Both the position numbers and the translations under genes were made by a program. DNA of 64,000 nucleotides from Prochlorococcus marinus CUG1438. GTDB taxonomy: Bacteria > Cyanobacteriota > Cyanobacteriia > PCC-6307 > Cyanobiaceae. This document shows, piece by piece, positions 57,798-64,000 of the stretch (positions within the stretch are counted from its first letter, which is position 1; each line of letters starts with the position of its first letter). The stretch covers positions 62,001 through 126,000 of the forward strand of contig JAEPLS010000002.1 of the NCBI GenBank assembly GCA_017644325.1. Reading direction: 5' to 3'. The notes below the pieces were generated by a model. The model was not told where the DNA came from. It ran no database searches and was given only the letters and a program-made list of their open reading frames with translations.

Positions 57798-58856
57798 GTG
57801 AAAAATGATGCGTTAATAATTGATGATCTGCATCATAAATATGATAAGCGAGAATGTTCAAATTGGATATTAACCGAAATTAACCTGAAAATTGAAAATG
57901 GTGAATTTTTAGGTTTGCTTGGTCCCTCTGGTTGCGGAAAAACAACTCTTTTAAGATTAATCGCAGGCTTCGAATACCCCTCTAAAGGAAGGATTTCTTT
58001 AAATGATGAAGAAATTTCAAGTGAAAAAAAAATTCTTAGTCCTGAGAAAAGAAATATTGGTATGGTTTTTCAAGACTATGCACTTTTTCCTCACTTAACT
58101 GTTTTGGAGAATGTAATGTTTGGTTTGAAAAACAAAAAAGATAGATCTAGAGTTGATTATTTACTAAATGTTGTTGGTCTTGATAGTTTAGTTGGAAGGT
58201 ACCCGCACGAATTGTCTGGAGGCCAAAAGCAAAGACTTGCAATTGCGAGAGCTCTCGCTCCAGGTACAAATTTTATTTTATTAGATGAACCTTTTTGTAG
58301 TCTTGACATGCATGTCAAACTAAAATTGAGAAGTGAGCTCCCAAATATTCTAAAAGGTTGTAATGCAAGCGGATTAATGGTTACTCATGATCCGGAGGAA
58401 GCAATGTCAATTTGCGATAAAGTGGCTGTTATGAATGAGGGTAAAATACATCAAATTGATACACCAATTAACCTTCTAAAAAATCCCAAGACCTTATTTG
58501 TGAGTAGTTTTATTTTGGGCAATAATATTATTAATCTCAAAAAAAATGGTAATTCATATATTTCTTGTTTAGGTGAAATAAATAGTTCAGAGTATTTGAA
58601 AAATACAAGTATCAAAAGTATGTCAATTGCGCCTAAATTTATTTCAATTAAAAGATCAGAATCTGGTGAAGCGATTGTTATATCTAAAGAGTTTCTTGGC
58701 GAATTTCTTATATATAAAGTAACTATTAATGGAAACATATTAAGGGTTAGAACTGATATTAATACTCTCCTTAATAATGGTGATAAATGTTCTCTTTCTA
58801 TTAATAAAAATAGTTATTATTTTTTATATCCTGGAGGATATAAGGTATATAAATAG
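57798..58856 (+). CDS. ABC transporter ATP-binding protein, FbpC/FutC-like (ferric iron type)
   Basis: A 352-residue importer ATPase. Walker A is LGPSGCGKTTLLRLIAGF, the signature is LSGGQKQRLAIARALAPG, and Walker B is FILLDEPFCSLDMHVK. EKRNIGMVFQDYALFPHLTV is the CUT1/iron subfamily Q-loop. A C-terminal TOBE-like domain (residues about 245-350) is present. Ferritin and a Fur-boxed regulator nearby support iron as substrate, but this is guilt by association; polyamine or sulfate are alternatives. The start is GTG at 57798. FutA/FutB partners are not in the window. Confidence 0.82.
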   Translation: MKNDALIIDDLHHKYDKRECSNWILTEINLKIENGEFLGLLGPSGCGKTTLLRLIAGFEYPSKGRISLNDEEISSEKKILSPEKRNIGMVFQDYALFPHLTVLENVMFGLKNKKDRSRVDYLLNVVGLDSLVGRYPHELSGGQKQRLAIARALAPGTNFILLDEPFCSLDMHVKLKLRSELPNILKGCNASGLMVTHDPEEAMSICDKVAVMNEGKIHQIDTPINLLKNPKTLFVSSFILGNNIINLKKNGNSYISCLGEINSSEYLKNTSIKSMSIAPKFISIKRSESGEAIVISKEFLGEFLIYKVTINGNILRVRTDINTLLNNGDKCSLSINKNSYYFLYPGGYKVYK

Positions 58857-58862
58857 ATTTTT

Positions 58863-58985
58863 TTATAGGCAATTACACTTGCCCCCCTTCCAATTAGAGC
58901 ATTTTTTCTTTTTACATTTCTTTTTTTTATTTTTATAAATTTTATTAGTTAATATCAGTTCAGAAAAACTGTACTCTAAATTCAT
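58863..58985 (-). CDS. Cys/Lys-rich micropeptide, 40 residues, divergent from ferritin
   Basis: Read on the minus strand from CAT 58983-58985 to the stop complement at 58863-58865. It encodes 40 residues: MNLEYSFSELILTNKIYKN followed by a Lys-rich run and CSNWKGGKCNCL. Four cysteines (residues 24, 29, 37, 39) include C-x4-C and C-N-C, as expected of a metal- or thiol-binding tail. Composition differs sharply from random AT-rich frames (Trp, Gly-Gly, Cys). It is convergent with the FutC-like ATPase, seven bases apart, and divergent from ferritin, with a Fur-like site between. No Shine-Dalgarno is seen. Function is unknown. Confidence 0.55.
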   Translation of the reverse strand: MNLEYSFSELILTNKIYKNKKKKCKKKKCSNWKGGKCNCL

Positions 58986-58995
58986 TTATAGTATT

Positions 58996-59014
58996 GCGAT
59001 TGATTTTCATTATC
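58996..59014 (+). promoter_or_regulatory. Fur-like box between Cys-rich micropeptide and ferritin
   Basis: GCGATTGATTTTCATTATC matches the consensus GATAATGATAATCATTATC at 14 of 19 positions, including an intact TCATTATC half. It is 11 bases upstream of the Cys-rich peptide ATG and 84 bases before the ferritin ATG, so it could regulate either or both. Confidence 0.5.
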
Positions 59015-59098
59015 ATATTATTTAATTTAATTTAAAGGATTAATTAATTACTAATTTATACAAAATGTTGTATTATTTAATTAGTTTCTTATTGAGCA

Positions 59099-59653
59099 AT
59101 GAAAGAAAATAATCTAAAAGTAAAGAAATTAATTAATTTTGGTCCATCTGGAAGAGCTGTAGCACAACCAATTGACAAAAGTTTATTGGATAATATTTTT
59201 GAACATTTAACAATGGAAAGATATGCCAATGTTCAATATTTTTCTATATATCTCTGGTTTCAAGAACGTGATTTAAATGGATTTGCTTCTTATTTTCTAA
59301 GTGAATCACAAGGTGAAATGGAACATGCTCAGAAATTTGCTGATTACTTAATCGCAAGAGGACAAAGAGTAAAATTAGATGAAATCCCTGCGCCAGTTCA
59401 ATCATGGGATTCCATTGAGGATTTGATTTCCTATTCTTTCAACATGGAAGCTGATTTAACTTCATCCCTGCAACAACTTTATTCTATTTCAGAAAGAATT
59501 TCAGATACAAGAACCAACGTATTTTTAGATCCAATCATTGAGGCTCAAACAAAATCAGAGGATGAATTCGCAAACATACTTGGCAAAGTAAAGTTTGCTT
59601 CTAATCAACCTTCTGCAATCTTATTGATAGATAGTGATTTAAAGAAAAAATAG
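59099..59653 (+). CDS. Ferritin
   Basis: Iron-storage protein: a 24-mer shell oxidises and stores Fe. It has 184 residues with the four-helix bundle. Diiron ferroxidase ligands lie in LTMERYANVQYFSIYLWF (Glu, Tyr), ESQGEMEHAQKFADYL (ExxH), and EAQTKSEDEF as the last helix. LDEIPAPVQSWDSIEDLISYSFNMEADL is the middle. It resembles the picocyanobacterial ferritin (SynFtn type). ATG 59099. Its last 15 bases overlap the convergent 96-residue gene. The Fur-like box lies upstream. Confidence 0.95.
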   Translation: MKENNLKVKKLINFGPSGRAVAQPIDKSLLDNIFEHLTMERYANVQYFSIYLWFQERDLNGFASYFLSESQGEMEHAQKFADYLIARGQRVKLDEIPAPVQSWDSIEDLISYSFNMEADLTSSLQQLYSISERISDTRTNVFLDPIIEAQTKSEDEFANILGKVKFASNQPSAILLIDSDLKKK

Positions 59654-59929
59654 ATTACTTTCAAATTTATTTTCATTCAAAGTTCTTTTAGTTTTTTCGA
59701 TAAGTAACTTAGAAAAGTTGATTTTCTCAGTATTATTTTTATTTAAAAGTTCAGCTATTTTATAAATCTCATTAACTCTTTTAAAAATATTTTTGTTTTC
59801 AGAAAATAACCTTCCCTTCAATGCTTTATTTTCTGTAGTTTTGTAGGATTGCTTGATGTTTCTGAGTCTATTAGATAGAACATCAACTTCCATTAACAAG
59901 TTGTTGGTAAATGATTGTGATTCCTTCAT
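59639..59929 (-). CDS. Hypothetical helical protein convergent to ferritin
   Basis: 96 residues from an ATG at 59927-59929, four bases after the crp-type gene ends; a longer in-frame start at 59989 would overlap that gene. The protein is Lys/Asn/Glu-rich and helical, with heptads in NNLLMEVDVLSNRLRNIKQSYKTTENKAL, followed by NIFKRVNEIYKIAELLNKN. No motif recognised. It is likely cotranscribed after the Crp-family gene and overlaps ferritin by 15 bases at the 3' end. Confidence 0.6.
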   Translation of the reverse strand: MKESQSFTNNLLMEVDVLSNRLRNIKQSYKTTENKALKGRLFSENKNIFKRVNEIYKIAELLNKNNTEKINFSKLLIEKTKRTLNENKFESNLFFL

Positions 59930-59933
59930 ATTT

Positions 59934-60521
59934 TTAAAGCGGCGAAGTTTCAATAAAAGAAGGAGCAACACTGACTGTTTGGGTTCCAATAGGAGCTATT
60001 AATAACTCAGATGATCTTAATTTAGAAATTAATCTTGTTGATGTTACTCTTGTAGAACCGATTAATTCACCAATCCTTTCATGAGTTAACCTAAAAGGTA
60101 ACTCACACCATTGACCACATCTTCTTCCTAGACGATTTACTAGTATTGAAAATAAAGCTTGTAACCGCTGTTCTGCATTTCCTAAGTGTCTTATCCTAAG
60201 GAGTTGCAAAGTCCATTCATTTACTGCATCGAAACCAATATTCTCATCAATATTTACATTGCTGTGAAACGACAAATCCGTTAGAGCTTCAACACAGACA
60301 CCTTCGCTACATAGAAGATCAGTTCTTAATTGGTCACCTGCTTGTAAAAATGCAAGTGTCATTCCCTCAGTTTCTTCACAAGGGCAATAAACTCTAGCAA
60401 TTCCACTTTCAACTTCTAGGCATGTACCTTTTGGTCGTGATGAAGGGTCTATCAGAACGGACTGTCCAGTTATAATTCTTACTGTTTTAGAAGGAGATTC
60501 TCCATAACTATGGAAATTCAT
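59934..60521 (-). CDS. Crp/Fnr-family transcriptional regulator
   Basis: 195 residues from ATG 60519-60521; a longer frame from 60554 would translate through a Fur box, so I reject it. The N-terminal part is a reduced cNMP-like beta barrel (SGIARVYCPCEETEGMTLAFLQAGDQLRTDLLC), with two adjacent cysteines in YCPCEE that may be redox-active. The C-terminal winged helix has RLTHERIGELIGSTRVTSTRLISKLRSSELL, the recognition helix. It has no arginine-serine cAMP set, so cAMP binding is doubtful. A 17/19 Fur box lies just upstream, implying iron control. Confidence 0.88.
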   Translation of the reverse strand: MNFHSYGESPSKTVRIITGQSVLIDPSSRPKGTCLEVESGIARVYCPCEETEGMTLAFLQAGDQLRTDLLCSEGVCVEALTDLSFHSNVNIDENIGFDAVNEWTLQLLRIRHLGNAEQRLQALFSILVNRLGRRCGQWCELPFRLTHERIGELIGSTRVTSTRLISKLRSSELLIAPIGTQTVSVAPSFIETSPL

Positions 60522-60533
60522 TACTGCACTCTT

Positions 60534-60552
60534 GATAATGAGAATTATTATC
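60534..60552 (-). promoter_or_regulatory. Strong Fur box upstream of the Crp-family regulator
   Basis: GATAATGAGAATTATTATC matches the 19-bp Fur consensus at 17 of 19 positions and is palindromic. It lies 13 bases from the regulator start, where it would block transcription initiation or early elongation when iron is plentiful. This is the clearest Fur site in the window. Confidence 0.75.
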
Positions 60553-60578
60553 AATTATGCACTAAAAAAACTCTTATT

Positions 60579-60597
60579 GCAATAGATTCTCATTATC
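60579..60597. promoter_or_regulatory. Second, weaker Fur-like site
   Basis: GCAATAGATTCTCATTATC matches the consensus at 12 of 19, with one intact CATTATC half. It is 26 bases from the strong box (start of this site to end of the other) and could extend Fur binding in the shared 147-bp region between the regulator and the zinc-ribbon gene. Confidence 0.35.
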
Positions 60598-60668
60598 ATA
60601 TGGTTTTTGATGTTTTTCTTTACATAGTAATTAGCAATATAATTTAAATAGAATTCAAGATTATTATT

Positions 60669-60860
60669 TTGATAAACGTAAATAGAGTTTGTTTTAATTG
60701 CGGAAGTTCTTCATTCGTTTCAGATCGATCTTTAGGAGGTAAGATTGTATGCTCTAAATGCGGTTCTTCTTCATTTAAAAATAAATCCTCTTCATTTTTA
60801 AAAAGTAAAAAATTAGTATTTCTTGCTATTGCGATAGCTATTTTAATAATTGTTATTTAG
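60669..60860 (+). CDS. Zinc-ribbon membrane peptide, 63 residues
   Basis: From TTG 60669. A four-cysteine zinc ribbon, CFNCGSSSF and CSKCGSSSF (C-x2-C, 17 residues, C-x2-C), is followed by a basic linker and a C-terminal membrane helix (LVFLAIAIAILIIVI). It is presumably tail-anchored with the ribbon in the cytoplasm. No named family recognised. It is divergent from the Crp regulator across the two Fur sites, so it may be in the same regulon. It overlaps the convergent ABC gene by eight bases. Confidence 0.65.
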   Translation: MINVNRVCFNCGSSSFVSDRSLGGKIVCSKCGSSSFKNKSSSFLKSKKLVFLAIAIAILIIVI

Positions 60861-61641
60861 ATAATCTGTTTATATTCCAAATTCCATTCTTTTTTGTAAC
60901 CTCTACTTGTATACCATATAACTTATTAAGATTTTCACTATTTATAACCTTATTTTGATGTCCATCAGCGATTATTTTGCCATCTTTTAGCATAATGACC
61001 CGGTCATATATTTGTGTAATCGTTGAAATATCATGAGTAACGCATAAAATTTTAGTATTTAATTTTGATAATTCATTAACCTTATCAACTACAAAAAATT
61101 TTGATTTATAATCTAAATTTGCAATTGGTTCATCTAGAATTAAGATTTCAGGTTTTTTGATTAATGCCCTTGCAATGAGTGAAATTTGTTTTTCTCCATC
61201 TGATAAATAGGAAAAATTCTTTTCAGATAAATTAGATATATTCATTTTCTTCATAATTTTATCCACCTTATAAGAATCTCTTTCAGATTTATTTTGTACA
61301 TAACAATACCTTCCATAAAGTCCACTTAAAATCAAATCAAAAACTAGTAAATTTGGATTTATTCTATTTTTTATATCATTATTTACGGTACTTATTCTTT
61401 TTCTTATTTCCCATAAATTTATAAGTTCTTTGTTAAATATTTTCAGTTTCGATTCATTAGCTACTACTGGGTATATGTTTCTATTAATCATTTCAATTAA
61501 GGATGATTTCCCTGAACCATTTGGTCCAATTAATATCACATTTTCTGAATACGCTATACGTAAATTTAAATCTTTTATTACTCTAGAGCCATTTTTAAAA
61601 CAATTTATATTTTTTGCGTCAAACCAAAATTTATTCAACAC
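60853..61641 (-). CDS. ABC ATPase (orphan), third gene of the Rieske unit
   Basis: A 262-residue ABC ATPase. Walker A is LIGPNGSGKSSLIEMI, the signature is LSDGEKQISLIARAL (S-D-G in place of S-G-G), Walker B is EILILDEPIANLD, and the H-loop is CVTHDISTITQ. Layout resembles iron-siderophore/ModF-type or metal-import ATPases (KIIADGHQNKVI end). No permease gene lies nearby. The start GTG at 61641-61639 overlaps the stop of a 33-residue membrane peptide (TAGTG), implying coupled translation. Confidence 0.85.
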   Translation of the reverse strand: MLNKFWFDAKNINCFKNGSRVIKDLNLRIAYSENVILIGPNGSGKSSLIEMINRNIYPVVANESKLKIFNKELINLWEIRKRISTVNNDIKNRINPNLLVFDLILSGLYGRYCYVQNKSERDSYKVDKIMKKMNISNLSEKNFSYLSDGEKQISLIARALIKKPEILILDEPIANLDYKSKFFVVDKVNELSKLNTKILCVTHDISTITQIYDRVIMLKDGKIIADGHQNKVINSENLNKLYGIQVEVTKKNGIWNINRLSK

Positions 61642-61742
61642 TAAAACTTATTACTCCAAAATATAATCAATTGAATTGAGCTTAAGATAAATATAAATAG
61701 ATAGAGCCAATTCAGCCATGAAGGTCTATTTGCTTTCTTCAT
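61641..61742 (-). CDS. 33-residue membrane peptide between Rieske and ABC ATPase genes
   Basis: ATG at 61740-61742 (minus) to TAG at 61641-61643, 33 residues: MKKANRPSWLNWLYLFIFIL followed by SSIQLIIFWSNKF. Basic N-terminus then one membrane helix of about 20 residues, flanked by Trp on both sides, is textbook single-pass membrane peptide. It starts three bases after the Rieske gene stop and ends overlapping the ABC start. The fit into both neighbours argues that it is real. It could be a tiny subunit or an assembly factor. Confidence 0.6.
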   Translation of the reverse strand: MKKANRPSWLNWLYLFIFILSSIQLIIFWSNKF

Positions 61743-61745
61743 AAA

Positions 61746-63068
61746 TTATATTATTAACATAAAAAATATAAGCGGAGCAGCAAATCTTACAAATGTTTTC
61801 CTAATAATATCTAAATTATTTGCAATTTCTAACTTCTTTATTTCAGGAGGGTATTTCAATATCACTTTGTCATATACATCAAGATTTTGGATTTTGTAGA
61901 TATTTTTCCATGGTTCATCTTTATCTTCAGACTTCTTGTACCATTTCCAAAAATAATTTATTATCCTATCCTCTCCCAATAATTTTATTTCATCCTTACT
62001 TATAAATCCCATATCGTGATTATATGTTTGTGTTTTTAAAATCATATAATCCTCATCGAATATCTTATAAAAAATTTTTCTTTGAGTCTCTTTAAATAAT
62101 AAGAGGTTATTAAGCAGTTTATTTTGTAGAAATTTTCTATAGTGTCTGACTATTACTCTTGCTTTGTTCTTTCCTAGAGGAATATGATCTAAAACTTGTA
62201 AATATCTTGATGAGGAAGGATCGCCTTTGTAAATTAATATTCTTCCTGGAGGTATATACTTTATCCGTATAAATTCTTTTTTAGGGTCATTCTTGTAATA
62301 ATAAATACTTTCAATGTATTTAGGATTAATATTGATTGTCTGGTTAAAACTAACTAGTACGTTTTTATTAACATCTTTGTCAGGGATTGTATCGCCATGA
62401 ACCCAAAATATATGAAGGATATCCAGGTGATTTTCAATAATCCTTGACCAATCACATTTGAAGTCAACTAATACCTCTTCAAATACATAATCCTTATGTG
62501 AAAACCCATTTTCATATAATTCGTAGTTACTTATAGGTGTGTCTTCTCTAATATTATTTAAATCAGTCTCAGATTCTTTAGAAAAATGTACAAAAATATA
62601 TCCATTTTTTTCTGTAGTTTTGTATTGAGATAAATGAATTCTTTTGGCGTAGTTATCGTAGTTATTATCAACTATATGGCGACATGTTATCCTGTCGAGA
62701 TTTTGGCAACTTCCCCCAGATGAGAACTTAGCTCCATGATATGGGCAGGTTATTACTCCATCTGATAATGTCCCTCCAAAAAAGGAGGCCCCTCTATGCG
62801 GGCAGATATTTTTTATGCACCTAACGTTTTTATTTTCATCTCTATAAAGAACAAGAGGTTCATCATAGAGCGAAAAATAATATAACTTATTTTTTTTTAG
62901 TTCTTTCGAGGGACAAATTGCATACCAACCAAATAATCCTATATTTAATTCTTTTTGATCTTCTCTAATATCGAACGAGTCAATTTTTACTACCGTTCCT
63001 TTTTTAAATGGCTTAAGAACGGTATTAAAGTCTTTTGATTTAAAAAAATTAATTTGTCTGTTTTCCAT
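61746..63068 (-). CDS. Rieske-type non-heme iron oxygenase (PaO/Tic55-like)
   Basis: A 440-residue Rieske oxygenase. The 2Fe-2S ligands are C89, H91 (NICPHRGASF) and C108, H111 (ITCPYHGAKF). The mononuclear iron motif is N213-x2-D216-x2-H219-x4-H224 (IENHLDILHIFWVHGD). The family includes pheophorbide a oxygenase, chlorophyll a oxygenase, Tic55 and Ptc52; all act on tetrapyrroles or hydroxylate plastid substrates. A C-terminal hydrophobic end (RFAAPLIFFMLII) suggests membrane attachment. It is the first gene of a three-gene unit with the membrane peptide and ABC ATPase. The substrate is unknown. Confidence 0.88.
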   Translation of the reverse strand: MENRQINFFKSKDFNTVLKPFKKGTVVKIDSFDIREDQKELNIGLFGWYAICPSKELKKNKLYYFSLYDEPLVLYRDENKNVRCIKNICPHRGASFFGGTLSDGVITCPYHGAKFSSGGSCQNLDRITCRHIVDNNYDNYAKRIHLSQYKTTEKNGYIFVHFSKESETDLNNIREDTPISNYELYENGFSHKDYVFEEVLVDFKCDWSRIIENHLDILHIFWVHGDTIPDKDVNKNVLVSFNQTININPKYIESIYYYKNDPKKEFIRIKYIPPGRILIYKGDPSSSRYLQVLDHIPLGKNKARVIVRHYRKFLQNKLLNNLLLFKETQRKIFYKIFDEDYMILKTQTYNHDMGFISKDEIKLLGEDRIINYFWKWYKKSEDKDEPWKNIYKIQNLDVYDKVILKYPPEIKKLEIANNLDIIRKTFVRFAAPLIFFMLII

Positions 63069-63226
63069 AAATTAATTTCTTTTTTAAAATGACTGTTTAT
63101 CTTTCGGAACTATAACCCAAGTAAATAATCAATTTCTTATAAAAAGAAAATTCTCTATTATTTGTAGCAATAATTATGTAGTTATTGAAAAATATTGACC
63201 CTCAGTCGTTCCTATGTATCTTTATT

Positions 63227-63421
63227 TCATGATTTTTGTATCTTTTGCGATTCTTTCAAATTTTTTATGTAATCAATAGCATCATCAATATTTCTGTGAA
63301 AATTGCATTGTCCCAGATAACATCCTATAAATCTTAAGAATTTTCTCTTACCACCACTAATCTCATATCTATGTATTGTTCCGCCATCTATAGGCGCATA
63401 AATAAGTTCTGGTAGTGCCAT
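63227..63421 (-). CDS. Small hypothetical protein, 64 residues
   Basis: From ATG near 63421: MALPELIYAPIDGGTIHRYEI, then SGGKRKFLRFIGCYLGQCNFHRNIDDAIDYIKNLKES. A beta-start with a helical end, two cysteines near the middle (GCYLGQC). Composition (Gly, Pro, Cys, His) is not that of random AT-rich sequence, which supports a real gene. No family recognised. Confidence 0.65.
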   Translation of the reverse strand: MALPELIYAPIDGGTIHRYEISGGKRKFLRFIGCYLGQCNFHRNIDDAIDYIKNLKESQKIQKS

Positions 63422-63456
63422 ATTTTTGTATTAAATCCTTAATTTAACAATAATTC

Positions 63457-63537
63457 ATGTTGAAATACATTTCCATAGCTCAATACATATATTTAATAAT
63501 TAATTTACTTATTTTTGGAGAATTATTTATTGAATAA
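63457..63537 (+). CDS. Tiny hydrophobic ORF, 26 residues
   Basis: ATG 63457 to TAA 63535-63537 gives MLKYISIAQYIYLIINLLIF and then GELFIE, a single membrane helix with a basic start. No ribosome-binding site is visible. Such peptides occur among photosystem and cytochrome subunits, but AT-rich DNA readily yields hydrophobic frames, so I give it low weight. Confidence 0.25.
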   Translation: MLKYISIAQYIYLIINLLIFGELFIE

Positions 63538-63584
63538 TCAAGTATTATTTGCTATCTATTAAATATTCATACTGATTTTTTATT

Positions 63585-63680
63585 ATGCCAAAAGCATTTA
63601 GGAGGTTTTTTAAAAAACTACCAAAAAAAATTCAAACTATAAAATATTCATTTAGAGAGTTTTTATCTTCCAAAATATGA
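63585..63680 (+). CDS. Tiny basic amphipathic ORF, 31 residues
   Basis: ATG 63585 to TGA 63678-63680 gives MPKAFRRFFKKLPKKIQTIK and YSFREFLSSKI, with hydrophobic residues spaced for an amphipathic helix and net charge about +9. No Shine-Dalgarno is seen. Could be a real small protein or chance. Confidence 0.3.
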   Translation: MPKAFRRFFKKLPKKIQTIKYSFREFLSSKI

Positions 63681-63772
63681 AAAAAAACTTTTGTGGTTAA
63701 TAAATTTTTAATAAATCATAGCCTGCAGAGTTAAATTCTAATCTATATTAAATCTGCAATTTATGAAATATT

Positions 63773-64000
63773 ATGATTAAAAGAGTTTTTTCGATATTAA
63801 TTTTAACTTTTCTTCTCCTATTTAGTAGTCCGGTTTACTCATTAGATAATTCTTCTACAACTCTTGAAAAGTATACAAAAAAGATTTCTAATAAGTTCAC
63901 TAAAACTTACTGCAACACTACCAAATTCGGTATTTCTTATGAAGGAGCTTTGGCTTTTGCTACCGGAGAGACTAATAAGGAATTTAAAAATAATAAACTC
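63773..64000 (+). CDS. Secreted protein, 5' end only (window ends inside)
   Basis: ATG 63773, 76 residues in the window with no stop. A signal peptide, MIKRVFSILILTFLLLFSSP, with likely cleavage after YS (about residue 24), precedes LDNSSTTLEKYTKKISNKFTKTYCNTTKFGISYEGALAFATGE. A cysteine follows in YCNTTKFGIS. Resembles a conserved picocyanobacterial secreted protein by layout, but I do not recognise the family. The rest lies outside. Confidence 0.7.
   Translation, partial: MIKRVFSILILTFLLLFSSPVYSLDNSSTTLEKYTKKISNKFTKTYCNTTKFGISYEGALAFATGETNKEFKNNKL

Noticed and set aside
58861-58990. Treating the interval after the FutC-like gene as a simple terminator region
   Set aside because: It has T-runs but no stem-loop before them, while the minus strand holds a full frame with four cysteines.
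60522-60554. N-terminal extension of the Crp-family regulator
   Set aside because: It reads through a near-perfect Fur box and adds a hydrophobic tail not fitting the family.

Overview
The window looks like chromosome from a high-light-adapted Prochlorococcus (or a very close marine picocyanobacterium). The DNA is strongly AT-rich, intergenic gaps are short, TTG and GTG starts are frequent, and the gene set is cyanobacterial: pcyA, chlP, sipA, ccsA, glpX-type FBPase/SBPase, prk, ferredoxin-sulfite reductase, DUF3727 and Ycf55-like genes. This is inference from gene content and protein character; no database search was possible. I see no rRNA, tRNA, CRISPR array, insertion sequence or prophage.

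Layout. 1-8.2 kb: the start of ftsH (cut by the window edge) faces sipA. Next come a paired active/inactive M16 peptidase locus and, divergently, pcyA joined by stop/start overlaps to a DevB-DevC-DevA type ABC exporter. A small basic protein and a GT2 glycosyltransferase follow. 8.2-13.3 kb: rpsB-tsf with a probable pseudoknot leader, a hypothetical gene and recG. 13.4-20.3 kb: two M15 peptidases (VanX-like and VanY-like) flank sulfite reductase, glyS and chlP. 20.3-24.4 kb: typA, a DUF309 gene, lptB and ccsA. 24.4-32.3 kb: a carbon and tetrapyrrole block of rpe, glpX, hemA, glgC, gnd, pgl and a CIA30 gene. This block joins the Calvin cycle, the oxidative pentose phosphate pathway, glycogen synthesis and the entry to heme/chlorophyll synthesis. 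32.3-37.9 kb: ilvD, a degenerate uracil phosphoribosyltransferase homologue, a secreted pentapeptide-repeat protein, a CobW GTPase with a 54-residue zinc-finger protein beside it, and purS-purQ. 37.9-43.7 kb: class II and class I aldolases side by side, a Gfo/Idh oxidoreductase, accD and prk. 43.8-53.8 kb: a long minus-strand gene train with many stop/start overlaps: hisA, ycf55-like, a Cys-less thioredoxin-fold protein, a CofE-like protein, a GNAT-like protein, ruvX, DUF3727, yqeG, proB, lpxD, leuB. 53.9-57.7 kb: an epimerase, pgsA, a PPC-glutaredoxin fusion, an SDR and nth.

57.8-64 kb is the most accessory-looking part and appears to be an iron or metal region. It holds an FbpC/FutC-like ABC ATPase, a previously overlooked 40-residue Cys/Lys-rich peptide gene divergent from ferritin with a Fur-like site between them, and a Crp/Fnr regulator preceded by a 17/19 match to the Fur consensus. 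It also holds a zinc-ribbon membrane peptide and a tight three-gene unit of Rieske oxygenase, a 33-residue membrane peptide and an orphan ABC ATPase. Several tiny reading frames and the start of a secreted protein end the window.

The candidates most worth follow-up are the rpsB leader pseudoknot, the Cys-rich peptide/ferritin divergon, and the Rieske / micro-membrane protein / ABC ATPase operon.
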